Below, one piece after another: positions 38,406 through 47,288 of a DNA stretch of 64,000 nt (positions within the stretch are counted from its first letter, which is position 1; each line of letters begins with the position of its first letter). The DNA comes from Stutzerimonas stutzeri (GTDB taxonomy: Bacteria > Pseudomonadota > Gammaproteobacteria > Pseudomonadales > Pseudomonadaceae): the NCBI RefSeq assembly GCF_002909485.1, contig NZ_PPXG01000004.1, forward strand, positions 62,001 through 126,000, written 5' to 3'. The position numbers and the translations under genes were made by a program. The notes below the pieces were generated by a model. It was not told the origin of the DNA, did no database searches, and saw only the letters and a list, made by a program, of their open reading frames with translations.

Positions 38406-40295
38406 ATGCCGCAACCGATTCAGCTCAAGGACCATGAAAAGGACGCCCTGCTAGTACGCCGGCGCGTCATCGTGGGCCTTGCTGTTGTATTGGCGCTGAT
38501 CGGCGTGCTGGTTGCGCGGATGTATTACCTGCAGGTGGTGCAGTTCGAGCACCATTCGACGTTGTCGGAGAACAACCGCGTCCATGTGCAGCCGATCCCG
38601 CCCAACCGTGGCCTGATCTTCGATCGCAAGGGCCGTGTCATCGCCGACAACCGCCCCAGCTTCAGCCTGACCGTCACACGCGAGCGGGCCGGTGACTGGA
38701 AGGCAGTGCTCGACTCGGTTGTCGCGGTGCTGGAGCTGAGTGAGGAAGAGCGCGGTCTGTTCGAAAAGCGCGTGCTGCAGGGGCGCCGACCATTCGAGCC
38801 GGTGCCCATCATGTATGAGCTCTCAGAGGAACAGATCGCGCGCATTGCCGTAAACCAGTTCCGTCTGCCGGGCGTCGAGGTGGCCGCGCAGCTGGTTCGG
38901 CACTATCCACAGGGCGCGCACTTCGCCCATTCGGTGGGTTACGTCGGGCGGATCAACGAGCAGGAGGTCAAGCAGCTCGATCCGGTCAATTACAGCGGAA
39001 CGCACCACATCGGCAAGACGGGAATAGAGAAATTCTACGAAGACGAATTGCATGGGCAGGTCGGCTACGAAGAGGTTGAGACCAACGCCCGTGGCAGAGT
39101 CCTGCGTGTGCTCAAGCGAACCGATCCGGTACCTGGCAAGGACATCACCCTGTCGCTCGATCTGGATTTGCAGGAAGCCGCCGAGAACGCGCTGGGTGGG
39201 CGTCGCGGCGCGATCGTCGCGTTGTTGCCCGCCACAGGAGAGGTCGTGGCGATGGTCAGCCAGCCGAGTTTCAATCCCAACCTGTTCGTTACAGGTATCA
39301 GTTTCAAGGATTACGGCGAGCTACGCGATTCCATCGATCGCCCGCTGTATAACCGCGTGCTGCGGGGGCTGTATCCGCCGGGCTCGACGATCAAGCCGAT
39401 GATGGCCGTCGCAGGTCTCGACGCGGGTGTGATCACTCCGACCAGTCGTGTCTTCGATCCGGGCTTCTTTCAGCTGCCCAACGTGAAACACAAGTACCGC
39501 AACTGGAACCGCAGCGGCGACGGCTGGGTGGATCTGGACCTGGCCATTGCCCGCTCCAACGACACCTATTTCTACGATTTGGCCCACAAGATGGGGGTCG
39601 ATCGTATGCACGACTACATGACCCGGTTCGGGCTCGGGCAGCGCGTTTCGCTGGACATGCATGAGGAGACCGCCGGTCTGATGCCGTCGCGCGACTGGAA
39701 GCGCGCGCGTTATCGCCAGCCCTGGTATCCGGGGGAGACCGTCATTCTCGGTATTGGCCAGGGCTACATGCAGACAACGCCGCTCCAGCTGGCCCAGGCT
39801 ACCGCCTTGATGGCTAATCGCGGCAAGTGGATTCGTCCGCACCTGGCGCGCAGCATTGCCGGCAGGGCGCCCGTCGATCCGGACCCGATTCCTGACATCC
39901 AGCTGCGTGATCCGCGCTTCTGGGATTATGCGAACCATGGAATGGAGCAGGTGCTGCACGGTGCTCGCGGCACGGCACGGAAGGTTGGTGAAAGCTCGGT
40001 CTACCGTATCGCCGGCAAAAGCGGGACCGCCCAGGTGGTCGCAATCCGCCAGGGCGAGAAGTACGACAGCGCCAAGCTTGCTGAGCGGCATCGTGATCAT
40101 GCGTTGTTCGTCGCGTTCGCTCCGGCCAATGATCCGAAGATCGCGGTGGCGGTAATGGTCGAGAACGGCGAATCCGGTTCCGGTGTGGCCGCGCCCGTAG
40201 CCAAGCAGGTAATGGATGCCTGGTTGCTGGACGAAGAGGGCAAGCTGCGGGTGGAATTCGCTCCGCCGCTGACTGTAGAAGGTAAGGCGCCATGA
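38406..40295 (+). CDS. mrdA: penicillin-binding protein 2 (elongasome transpeptidase)
   Basis: PBP2 cross-links peptidoglycan during side-wall growth together with RodA. The 629-residue protein has a short cytoplasmic N-terminus, one membrane helix (VIVGLAVVLALIGVLVARM), the PBP dimerisation domain and the transpeptidase domain with SxxK in PPGSTIKPMMAV (Ser is the acyl site), SxN in ARSNDTYFY and KTG as AGKSGTAQVV. It overlaps rodA by four bases. The gene is commonly called pbpA in pseudomonads. Confidence 0.97.
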   Translation: MPQPIQLKDHEKDALLVRRRVIVGLAVVLALIGVLVARMYYLQVVQFEHHSTLSENNRVHVQPIPPNRGLIFDRKGRVIADNRPSFSLTVTRERAGDWKAVLDSVVAVLELSEEERGLFEKRVLQGRRPFEPVPIMYELSEEQIARIAVNQFRLPGVEVAAQLVRHYPQGAHFAHSVGYVGRINEQEVKQLDPVNYSGTHHIGKTGIEKFYEDELHGQVGYEEVETNARGRVLRVLKRTDPVPGKDITLSLDLDLQEAAENALGGRRGAIVALLPATGEVVAMVSQPSFNPNLFVTGISFKDYGELRDSIDRPLYNRVLRGLYPPGSTIKPMMAVAGLDAGVITPTSRVFDPGFFQLPNVKHKYRNWNRSGDGWVDLDLAIARSNDTYFYDLAHKMGVDRMHDYMTRFGLGQRVSLDMHEETAGLMPSRDWKRARYRQPWYPGETVILGIGQGYMQTTPLQLAQATALMANRGKWIRPHLARSIAGRAPVDPDPIPDIQLRDPRFWDYANHGMEQVLHGARGTARKVGESSVYRIAGKSGTAQVVAIRQGEKYDSAKLAERHRDHALFVAFAPANDPKIAVAVMVENGESGSGVAAPVAKQVMDAWLLDEEGKLRVEFAPPLTVEGKAP

Positions 40296-41437
40296 GCGGC
40301 AACTTCGACCGTACCCTGTCGCGCGAAGACGTGCTGCGGCGCCGAGCCAGTCTGCTGCAGCGCCTGCACATCGATGGTCTCCTGCTTGTCCTGTTGCTAA
40401 TACTGGCCGCGGGTAGCCTGTTCATTCTTTACTCGGCCAGCGGCAAGAGCTGGGACATGGTCATCAAGCAGGCGACGTCGTTCGGCATTGGCCTTGGCGT
40501 GATGCTGGTGATCGCACAGTTCGAGCCTCGATTCATGGCGCGTTGGGTTCCGCTGGGCTACCTGGCCGTTGTGGGATTGCTGCTGGCGGTCGAATTCGTT
40601 GGGTATACGGCAATGGGCGCAACGCGCTGGATCAACATACCCGGCGTGATCCGTTTTCAGCCCTCCGAGTTCATGAAAATCATCATGCCGATGACCATCG
40701 CCTGGTATCTGTCGTCGCGCAGCCTGCCCCCCGGCATCAAGCACACTGCTATCAGTCTGGCGATGATCCTCATCCCCTTTGTGCTTATTCTCAAGCAGCC
40801 CGACCTTGGTACTTCATTGCTGATTCTGGCCTCCGGTGCCTTCGTGCTATTCATCGGTGGGCTGCGCTGGCGCTGGATTATCGGTGTAGTGACGGCGTTC
40901 GTGCCGATCGCCGTGGCGATGTGGTACTTCGTCTTGCGCGATTATCAGAAGCAGCGCGTGCTGACGTTTCTCGATCCTGAAAGCGATCCGCTGGGTACGG
41001 GCTGGAACATCATTCAGTCGAAAGCGGCGATTGGCTCAGGGGGCGTGTTCGGCAAGGGGTGGCTGGCGGGTACCCAGTCACATCTGGATTTTTTGCCGGA
41101 AAGTCATACTGACTTTATCATCGCCGTTCTCGCCGAAGAGTTTGGCTTGGTTGGCGTCTGTCTGCTCCTGGTGGTGTACATCCTGCTGATCACTCGAGGG
41201 CTGGTGATCACGGCGCAGGCGCAAACGTTGTTCGGAAAGCTGCTGGCCGGTGCATTGACGATGACCTTCTTTGTTTACGTTTTCGTCAATATCGGTATGG
41301 TCAGTGGTCTGCTGCCGGTTGTGGGGGTGCCTTTGCCCTTCATAAGCTATGGCGGAACTTCATTGGTGACCCTGCTGTCAGGGTTCGGGGTTTTGATGTC
41401 GATCCACACCCATCGCAAGTGGATCGCGCAGGTTTGA
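40292..41437 (+). CDS. rodA: peptidoglycan glycosyltransferase RodA
   Basis: RodA is the SEDS glycosyltransferase that polymerises lipid II for the elongasome and pairs with PBP2. The 381-residue protein has about ten membrane segments and SEDS marks: FQPSEFMKI, KQPDLGTSLLI, the PESHTDFIIAVLAEEFG loop and the C-terminal VGVPLPFISYGGTSL. Start overlaps the mrdA stop (ATGA). Confidence 0.97.
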   Translation: MSGNFDRTLSREDVLRRRASLLQRLHIDGLLLVLLLILAAGSLFILYSASGKSWDMVIKQATSFGIGLGVMLVIAQFEPRFMARWVPLGYLAVVGLLLAVEFVGYTAMGATRWINIPGVIRFQPSEFMKIIMPMTIAWYLSSRSLPPGIKHTAISLAMILIPFVLILKQPDLGTSLLILASGAFVLFIGGLRWRWIIGVVTAFVPIAVAMWYFVLRDYQKQRVLTFLDPESDPLGTGWNIIQSKAAIGSGGVFGKGWLAGTQSHLDFLPESHTDFIIAVLAEEFGLVGVCLLLVVYILLITRGLVITAQAQTLFGKLLAGALTMTFFVYVFVNIGMVSGLLPVVGVPLPFISYGGTSLVTLLSGFGVLMSIHTHRKWIAQV

Positions 41438-41442
41438 CGAGA

Positions 41443-42462
41443 GTGACTTTGTTGATTTCATTACGGCGTGGCTGGATGGCACGGATGCTTGGGGGCGTGA
41501 GCTTGACTGGCGCCTTACTTGGGAGTCTGCCGCTGCAGGCTGCGGACTACACCGGGCCCAATGTGGAAGAATTCATCGCGGAAATGACCCGCGACTACGG
41601 CTTCGTCGGCGACCAGCTGCGTGACCTGTTCAAGCAGGCCGAGCGCAAACAGGCGATTCTCGACGCCATTTCGCGGCCGGCCGAGCGAGTCAAGCCGTGG
41701 AAGGAATACCGGCCGATCTTCCTCACCGATTCGCGGGTCGCCCAGGGCGTCGACTTCTGGCGGGAGAACGAAACAGCCTTGGCCCGCGCTGAGACTGAAT
41801 ATGGTGTGCCGCCGGAAATCATTGTCGCGATCATCGGTGTAGAAACCTTCTATGGCCGCAACACTGGTAGTCATCGGGTCATCGATGCGTTGTCGACCCT
41901 TGGTTTCGATTATCCGCCGCGCCAGCCGTTTTTCCGCCAGCAGCTCAAGGAGTTCCTTCTGCTGACCCGCGAGGAGCAGGTCGACCCCCTCACGCTCAAG
42001 GGCTCGTACGCTGGAGCCATGGGCCTGCCGCAGTTCATGCCGAGCAGCTTCCGCGCCTATGCGGTGGATTTCGATGGCGACGGTCGCATCGATATCTGGA
42101 ATAACCCAACCGATGCCATCGGCAGCGCCGCCAGCTACTTCAAGCAACACGGTTGGGCCGCTGGCGAACCCGTTGTGGCGCGGGCGAAGGTATCCGGTGA
42201 GCGCTACGAAGAAGGCCTGACCGTAGGCCTGGAGTCGCAGAAGAAGGCGGGCGAAATGCGTAGCCTGGGTTGGCAGTTCGACAAGGCAGTGGCGGACGAC
42301 ACAGCCATCACGGCCTTTCGCCTGGAAGGTGCGGAGGGTGACGAGTATTGGTTGGGCCTGCCGAATTTCTACGTCATCACTCGCTATAACCGCAGCGTGA
42401 TGTATGCCATGGCCGTGCATCAGCTGTCGCAAATGCTGGCCGAAGCGCGAGGCGAACAATGA
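41443..42462 (+). CDS. mltB: membrane-bound lytic murein transglycosylase B
   Basis: This lytic transglycosylase cleaves glycan strands between MurNAc and GlcNAc. Visible marks are a hydrophobic N-terminal stretch, catalytic Glu in IIGVETFYGRNTGSH, GSYAGAMGLPQFMPSSFR and DFDGDGRIDIW, all MltB family. I use the GTG at 41443, five bases after the rodA stop, for 339 residues; an ATG at 41476 is also possible and gives MARMLGGVSLTGALLG, which is a better-looking signal. No lipobox is evident, so the protein may be soluble periplasmic rather than membrane-bound. Confidence 0.9.
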   Translation: MTLLISLRRGWMARMLGGVSLTGALLGSLPLQAADYTGPNVEEFIAEMTRDYGFVGDQLRDLFKQAERKQAILDAISRPAERVKPWKEYRPIFLTDSRVAQGVDFWRENETALARAETEYGVPPEIIVAIIGVETFYGRNTGSHRVIDALSTLGFDYPPRQPFFRQQLKEFLLLTREEQVDPLTLKGSYAGAMGLPQFMPSSFRAYAVDFDGDGRIDIWNNPTDAIGSAASYFKQHGWAAGEPVVARAKVSGERYEEGLTVGLESQKKAGEMRSLGWQFDKAVADDTAITAFRLEGAEGDEYWLGLPNFYVITRYNRSVMYAMAVHQLSQMLAEARGEQ

Positions 42463-43457
42463 GCGTTCTCTGGACCAGACTGGTCGCGCTAGGTGTTACT
42501 GGCGTGCTGTTGGCAAGCTGCTCGTCGACACCTGCCCCCAAGTCTGGCAGCACGCCGAGCAAGAGCACTAGCATCAGTGGGCCGGGTGATTTCTCCCGGC
42601 CTCACAAGGACGGCGCGCCGTGGTGGGATGTGGACGTCTCGCAGATCCCGGATGCGGTTCCAATGCCTCATTACGGGGCTTACAAAGCCAACCCCTACAC
42701 GGTGCTGGGAAAAACCTACTTCCCTATCAGTGACGGTCATCGTTATACGGCTACCGGTACGGCGTCCTGGTATGGCACCAAGTTCCATGGCCAGCCTACC
42801 GCCAATGGCGAGAAGTACGACCTCTATGGCATGAGCGCTGCGCACAAGACGTTGCCGTTGCCTACTTACGTCAAGGTCACCAACCTGGATAACGGGCGTA
42901 CCGTGACATTGCGGGTCAATGATCGCGGTCCGTTCTATTCCGACCGGATCATTGATTTGTCCTTTGCAGCTGCGAAAAAGCTCGGTTTCGCCGAAAGCGG
43001 TACGGCACGGGTCAAGGTCGAAGGTATCGATCCCACTCAGTGGTGGGCGCAGCAGGGGCGGCCGGTACCGAGCATGATGGCGCAGCCGCAAATGGCCGCT
43101 AACAAGCCGGCCAGTAATATCGCGCAGCCCATCGAGCAGTACACGCCGCCGCCTCAGCAGCATGCCGCGGCGACGGTGCCGCTGGAAATCGACGCAAAAA
43201 AAAACGCTTCGCGCGCAGCGTCTGGCCTGTTTCTCCAAGTTGGCGCCTTCGCCAATCCAGATGCGGCTCAGCTACTCAAGGACAAGCTGAGCGGAGTGGT
43301 GTCTGCTCCGGTGTTCATCAGCTCGGTGGTACACAATCAGCAGACGCTGCACCGCGTGCGGATGGGGCCCATCGACACGCCGGATGAGGCCATGCAGCTC
43401 GAAGAAAGCGTTCGCCTGGCCAACCTTGGCCAGCCGCGGCGGGTTGCCGCCGACTGA
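42459..43457 (+). CDS. rlpA: RlpA, septal lytic transglycosylase
   Basis: RlpA is an outer-membrane lipoprotein that, in P. aeruginosa, cuts peptidoglycan stripped of its peptides at the septum. The 332-residue protein has a lipobox (GVLLASC near residue 21), a double-psi barrel domain (about residues 90-190: TGTASWYGTKFHGQPTANGE, LPLPTYVKVTNLDNG and VNDRGPFYSDRIIDLS) and a C-terminal SPOR domain (about 255-328) that binds denuded glycan. A proline/glutamine-rich linker joins them, and nine consecutive A bases lie in its codons (43196-43204). It overlaps mltB by four bases. Confidence 0.95.
   Translation: MSVLWTRLVALGVTGVLLASCSSTPAPKSGSTPSKSTSISGPGDFSRPHKDGAPWWDVDVSQIPDAVPMPHYGAYKANPYTVLGKTYFPISDGHRYTATGTASWYGTKFHGQPTANGEKYDLYGMSAAHKTLPLPTYVKVTNLDNGRTVTLRVNDRGPFYSDRIIDLSFAAAKKLGFAESGTARVKVEGIDPTQWWAQQGRPVPSMMAQPQMAANKPASNIAQPIEQYTPPPQQHAAATVPLEIDAKKNASRAASGLFLQVGAFANPDAAQLLKDKLSGVVSAPVFISSVVHNQQTLHRVRMGPIDTPDEAMQLEESVRLANLGQPRRVAAD
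43196..43204 (+). repeat. A9 homopolymer inside rlpA
   Basis: Nine adenines in a row encode Lys-Lys and the start of Asn at residues 247-249, just before the SPOR domain. Such runs are rare in this GC-rich sequence and are prone to slippage. One base lost or gained would end the frame before the SPOR domain is completed. Confidence 0.95.
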
Positions 43458-43506
43458 GCGTTTGTAATTCTTTGCCTTTGTTTTACCTGACTAACTTGAG
43501 ATTCGG

Positions 43507-44664
43507 ATGAAAATCACCAGCCTCGTGCAACGCATCATAGTCCTGACTCTGCTGACGGTCGCGCCGACCGCCTGGGCAGCGCAGATCGTACCGTCCGCTC
43601 CGCAACTGGCTGCCAAGTCCTACCTGCTGATGGACGCCGCCAGCGGCGAGGTGCTGGTGGAGCACAATGGCGACGAACGCCTGCCGCCGGCCAGTCTGAC
43701 CAAGCTGATGACCGCCTATATCGCCACGCTGGAGATCCAGAAGGGCCAGATCAGCGACAACGACATGGTCACGGTGAGCGAAAAGGCATGGCGCACCGGC
43801 GGCTCGCGGATGTTCATTCAGGTCAACACTCAGGTTTCGGTCGACGATCTGCTGCACGGCATCATCATCCAATCGGGTAACGATGCCAGCGTCGCGATGG
43901 CCGAACACATCGCCGGCAGCGAAGAAGCCTTTGCCGATCTGATGAACAGCACCGCCCAACGCCTGGGTATGACCAATAGCCATTTCGTCAATGCCACCGG
44001 CCTGCCGGATCCGGATCACTACTCCTCGGCGAATGACATGGCCAAGCTGGCCCGCGCGATCATTTACGAAGATCCGGCGCACTACGCCATCTACGCGCAA
44101 AAGGAATTCTTCTGGAACAACATCAAACAACCCAACCGCAATCTGCTGCTGTGGCGTGATAAGACCGTCGACGGATTGAAGACCGGGCATACCGAAGAGG
44201 CCGGCTTCTGCCTGGTTGCCTCTGCAGTGCGTGACAACATGCGCCTCATTTCGGCCGTGTTCGGCACCGACAGCGAGCAGGCTCGTGCAGCAGAAACCCA
44301 AAAACTGCTGACCTATGGGTTCCGCTTCTTCGAGACGCGCACGTTCTACCAGAAGGGCACCGAGTTGGCTCAGGCTCAGGTCTGGAAAGGACAGCAGGAC
44401 AAGCTGAAGGCCGGTCTGGCGCAAGATCTGACCATGACGCTACCGCGTGGTCAGGTGGAGAAGTTGGAGGCGGTGATGAGCTTCAACAGCACGCTCACTG
44501 CACCGATCCAGCAGGGCGATGTTATCGGTAAGGTAGACGTCAAAATGGCGGACAAGGTGATCCGCAGTACCGATCTGGTGGCGCTGGAAACCATCGAAGA
44601 GGGTGGGCTGTTCCGCCGCTTTTGGGATAGCATTCGCCTGTTCTTCTTCAGCCTGTTCAACTGA
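43507..44664 (+). CDS. dacC: D-alanyl-D-alanine carboxypeptidase DacC (PBP5/6 type)
   Basis: This low-molecular-weight PBP trims the terminal D-Ala from peptidoglycan stem peptides. The 385-residue protein has a Sec signal ([11 protein letters not shown]), the catalytic SLTK in [15 protein letters not shown] in [11 protein letters not shown] and KTG in [12 protein letters not shown], then a beta-rich second domain and a C-terminal amphipathic helix ([15 protein letters not shown]) that holds PBP5-type enzymes on the inner membrane. It follows rlpA after 50 bases, in the order known for Pseudomonas. Confidence 0.97.
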   Translation: MKITSLVQRIIVLTLLTVAPTAWAAQIVPSAPQLAAKSYLLMDAASGEVLVEHNGDERLPPASLTKLMTAYIATLEIQKGQISDNDMVTVSEKAWRTGGSRMFIQVNTQVSVDDLLHGIIIQSGNDASVAMAEHIAGSEEAFADLMNSTAQRLGMTNSHFVNATGLPDPDHYSSANDMAKLARAIIYEDPAHYAIYAQKEFFWNNIKQPNRNLLLWRDKTVDGLKTGHTEEAGFCLVASAVRDNMRLISAVFGTDSEQARAAETQKLLTYGFRFFETRTFYQKGTELAQAQVWKGQQDKLKAGLAQDLTMTLPRGQVEKLEAVMSFNSTLTAPIQQGDVIGKVDVKMADKVIRSTDLVALETIEEGGLFRRFWDSIRLFFFSLFN

Positions 44665-44729
44665 CCACGCTCGAGTGCGCCCCGGCTGATCCCGCCGCGG
44701 CGCATGTGCGGATCACGAGTCCGTTACCC

Positions 44730-45014
44730 ATGACCGATAATCAAGACGATATATCTGCCCCCAAGATCGACTTTCCTTGCGAGCGCTACCCGATCAAGGT
44801 GATCGGCGATGCTGGTGAGGGCTTTCGTGAGGTCGTGATCGACGTCATCCAGCGCCACGCGCCAGATTTTGACGAGACCACCGTCGTGACCCGCGACAGC
44901 CGCAACGGCCGCTTCCTTTCACTGCAGGTGCTTATCACCGCTACCGGTGTCGAGCAGCTGCAGGCCATCCATGTCGATCTGCGGGCCACTGGCCGTGTTC
45001 ACATGGTGCTGTGA
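44730..45014 (+). CDS. ybeD: YbeD/DUF493 family protein
   Basis: This 94-residue protein is of the YbeD (DUF493, ACT-like fold) family, found between dacC and lipB in gammaproteobacteria. Family-typical parts are [34 protein letters not shown] and the C-terminal [11 protein letters not shown]. Its function is not established. The start at 44730 (MTDNQDD) was chosen over 44706 because family proteins start with a short polar stretch. It ends overlapping the lipB start. Confidence 0.92.
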   Translation: MTDNQDDISAPKIDFPCERYPIKVIGDAGEGFREVVIDVIQRHAPDFDETTVVTRDSRNGRFLSLQVLITATGVEQLQAIHVDLRATGRVHMVL

Positions 45015-45670
45015 TGACCCACCAAGTGGGTATACGTGATCTCGGACTGATCGAGTACCGGTCTGCCTGGCAGGCCATGCAGCATTTCACCAATACCCGC
45101 GATGCCGGTAGCGAAGATGAGATATGGCTGCTGCAGCATCCTCCTGTATTTACCCAGGGGCAGGCCGGCAAAGCCGAGCATTTGCTGTTTCCAGGTCAAA
45201 TACCGGTGGTGCAGGTGGATCGCGGCGGTCAAGTGACCTATCACGGGCCCGGACAGCTGGTTGGCTATCTTCTGCTCGATGTACGGCGGCTCGGCATAGG
45301 TGTGCGGGAGCTAGTCAGTCGTATCGAGCAGAGTCTGATCGAGTTGCTCGCCGGCTATAGTGTCGAGGCAACAGCTAAAGCTGATGCGCCAGGTGTTTAT
45401 GTCAACGGCGCGAAGATCGCATCCCTGGGCCTGCGCATACGCAATGGCCGGTCCTTCCACGGCCTGGCGCTGAACGTGGACATGGATCTAGAACCTTTCC
45501 GGCGCATCAACCCCTGCGGTTATGCAGGGCTGCCTATGACCCAATTGCGTGACCTGATCGGGCCGATCGACATCTCTGAAGTGGCCGATCGACTGCGTGA
45601 TCAACTGGTTCAGCAGCTCGGATACGCGCAACAGAAGACCCTCGCGGGCGGAATCGAAGCATATGAGTAG
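45014..45670 (+). CDS. lipB: octanoyltransferase LipB
   Basis: LipB moves octanoate from acyl carrier protein to lipoyl domains, the first step of lipoate synthesis. Family marks are the [18 protein letters not shown] segment, [14 protein letters not shown] (catalytic Lys) and the Cys in [10 protein letters not shown] use the ATG at 45014, which overlaps the ybeD stop by one base, giving 218 residues; a GTG one codon earlier is possible. Its end overlaps lipA by 8 bases. Confidence 0.96.
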   Translation: MTHQVGIRDLGLIEYRSAWQAMQHFTNTRDAGSEDEIWLLQHPPVFTQGQAGKAEHLLFPGQIPVVQVDRGGQVTYHGPGQLVGYLLLDVRRLGIGVRELVSRIEQSLIELLAGYSVEATAKADAPGVYVNGAKIASLGLRIRNGRSFHGLALNVDMDLEPFRRINPCGYAGLPMTQLRDLIGPIDISEVADRLRDQLVQQLGYAQQKTLAGGIEAYE

Positions 45671-46640
45671 TGTAGAAACGGCAGGCAAGCGCCCGGCCAA
45701 GGTTGAGGCTGGCGTCAAGCTGCGCGGTGCCGAGAAGGTTGCGCGGATTCCGGTGAAGATCATTCCTACCGATGAGCTGCCGAAGAAGCCGGACTGGATT
45801 CGCGTGCGTATCCCGGTTTCTCCCGAGGTCGACCAGATCAAGCAGACCCTGCGCAAGCACAAGCTGCACAGCGTTTGTGAGGAAGCCTCCTGTCCCAACC
45901 TGGGTGAGTGCTTCTCCAGCGGGACCGCAACGTTCATGATCATGGGCGACATCTGCACGCGTCGCTGCCCGTTCTGCGACGTTGGCCATGGCCGCCCGAA
46001 TGCGCTAGATCCGGATGAGCCGAAAAACCTGGCCCAGGCCATCGCCGATATGCGGCTGAAGTACGTGGTGATCACCTCGGTGGACCGTGATGACCTGCGG
46101 GACGGCGGCGCCCAGCATTTCGCTGATTGTCTGCGCGAGATCCGCAAGCTGTCGCCGTCTATCCAGTTGGAAACCCTAGTGCCCGATTACCGCGGGCGCA
46201 TGGATATCGCGCTGGACATCACTGCCAGTGAGCCGCCGGACGTGTTCAATCACAACCTGGAAACCGTGCCGCGGCTGTACAAGTCGTCGCGCCCGGGCTC
46301 GGATTTCGAGTGGTCGCTCGACCTGCTGGAGAAATTCAAGCAGCGTGTGCCGGGCGTGCCCACCAAGTCGGGCTTGATGCTCGGCCTGGGGGAGACCGAC
46401 GAGGAAGTGATCGAAGTCATGCACCGGATGCGTCAGCACGACATCGACATGCTTACCCTCGGTCAGTACCTGCAACCATCACGCAACCATCTGCCGGTAC
46501 AGCGCTTTGTTCATCCCGATATCTTCGCATGGTTCGCCGAAGAAGGAATGAAGATGGGATTCAAGAACATCGCTTCCGGCCCTCTGGTGCGTTCCTCGTA
46601 CCACGCTGATCAGCAGGCCCATGGGGCCAAGCAGGGATAA
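45663..46640 (+). CDS. lipA: lipoyl synthase LipA
   Basis: LipA is a radical SAM enzyme that inserts two sulfur atoms into octanoyl chains on lipoyl domains. The 325-residue protein has the auxiliary cluster cysteines in [12 protein letters not shown] and the SAM cluster [11 protein letters not shown] (CX3CX2C), with the C-terminal RSSYHAD motif. The start overlaps the lipB stop by 8 bases. A longer frame (45597) reads through lipB and is not family-like. Confidence 0.97.
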   Translation: MSSVETAGKRPAKVEAGVKLRGAEKVARIPVKIIPTDELPKKPDWIRVRIPVSPEVDQIKQTLRKHKLHSVCEEASCPNLGECFSSGTATFMIMGDICTRRCPFCDVGHGRPNALDPDEPKNLAQAIADMRLKYVVITSVDRDDLRDGGAQHFADCLREIRKLSPSIQLETLVPDYRGRMDIALDITASEPPDVFNHNLETVPRLYKSSRPGSDFEWSLDLLEKFKQRVPGVPTKSGLMLGLGETDEEVIEVMHRMRQHDIDMLTLGQYLQPSRNHLPVQRFVHPDIFAWFAEEGMKMGFKNIASGPLVRSSYHADQQAHGAKQG

Positions 46641-46668
46641 GTCTAGTCCGGCCGATCAAAATGATAAG

Positions 46669-46705
46669 AAACGCGCATGCAGCCTCAACTGTATGCGCGT
46701 TTTTC
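46669..46705 (+). terminator. intrinsic terminator after lipA
   Basis: AAACGCGCATGCAG (46669-46682) pairs with CTGTATGCGCGTTT (46689-46702) with one G-T pair and a 6-nt loop, then TTTC. It lies about 30 bases past lipA and ends the long proA-lipA block. Confidence 0.88.
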
Positions 46706-46858
46706 TTTGGCCTTAAAGAGTGCAAGATTTGCCCTCGAATCGTGTTGCATTCTGTGTGGTGAACTGGTTGGCAGGAAAATTGCGGCATTACGCCGCATTA
46801 GACTTTGGTCTATAGTGGCGCTCGTTTACACCATGAGGCCAACCGAGGGCCACTGCAG

Positions 46859-47203
46859 ATGAACGAACCCCAGTTAAAGGACTTGCTTGACGACCTGGAT
46901 GGCGCAAAGGTCGAATGCGACGCGATGAGCCGCCTCGTTGTAACGCGGCTTGCCAAGCAGCACATCCCATACCGAGCGATGTTGGGGCAAGTCGAGCTGG
47001 ACGGTAAGGTGGTTTCGCCGCATTTCTGGGTCGAAGCCGATGGTTGCGTAATCGATTACCGTGCCCGCCAGCGATTGGGCGGCGATCAGCGGGTGCCTCA
47101 TGGAGTCGTGCCGCGCGAAGCGGTGAAGGCTCATTACCAAGGGCAGCAGGTAGTTATTGATCCGTTACCGGATTACCTCTACGAGGTCGCTATCAAGCAC
47201 TGA
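46859..47203 (+). CDS. uncharacterised protein with a candidate Cys-His-Asp (transglutaminase-like) triad
   Basis: This 114-residue protein is not recognised. The start ATG at 46859 gives MNEPQLKDLLDDLDGAK; a longer frame from 46805 covers what looks like leader. Cys20 (VECDAMSR), His55 (SPHFWVEADG) and Asp66 (VIDYRAR) are spaced like the catalytic residues of transglutaminase or arylamine N-acetyltransferase-like folds, in which H-x-W-V and a following acidic DY/DP are typical. This is a pattern guess and the protein would be unusually small. It is alone between two terminators, and the upstream 200 bases look AT-richer than their surroundings, hinting at a separate origin. Confidence 0.7.
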   Translation: MNEPQLKDLLDDLDGAKVECDAMSRLVVTRLAKQHIPYRAMLGQVELDGKVVSPHFWVEADGCVIDYRARQRLGGDQRVPHGVVPREAVKAHYQGQQVVIDPLPDYLYEVAIKH

Positions 47204-47237
47204 AGCCTTTCAGCATTGTAGGCGTTGGCTTGAAAGC

Positions 47238-47272
47238 AAAAGCCCCGGCAGAAGCCCTGCCGGGGCTTTTTG
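47238..47272 (+). terminator. bidirectional terminator
   Basis: AAAAGCCCCGGCAG (47238-47251) pairs perfectly with CTGCCGGGGCTTTT (47257-47270) with a 5-nt loop; a T-run follows and an A-run precedes it. It sits between convergent genes. Confidence 0.92.
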
Positions 47273-47288
47273 TATTCCCCTCTATCGA

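Noticed and set aside
44673..44703. GC-rich hairpin after dacC as a terminator
   Set aside because: The stem (TGCGCC and GGCGCA arms with mismatches) has no T-run and lies in a block that continues to ybeD and lipB.
46788..46816. Promoter (TATAGT) before the 114-residue gene
   Set aside because: The -10 is good but the -35 region (TTACGC) matches only two consensus bases at 17-base spacing, so I did not list it as a feature.
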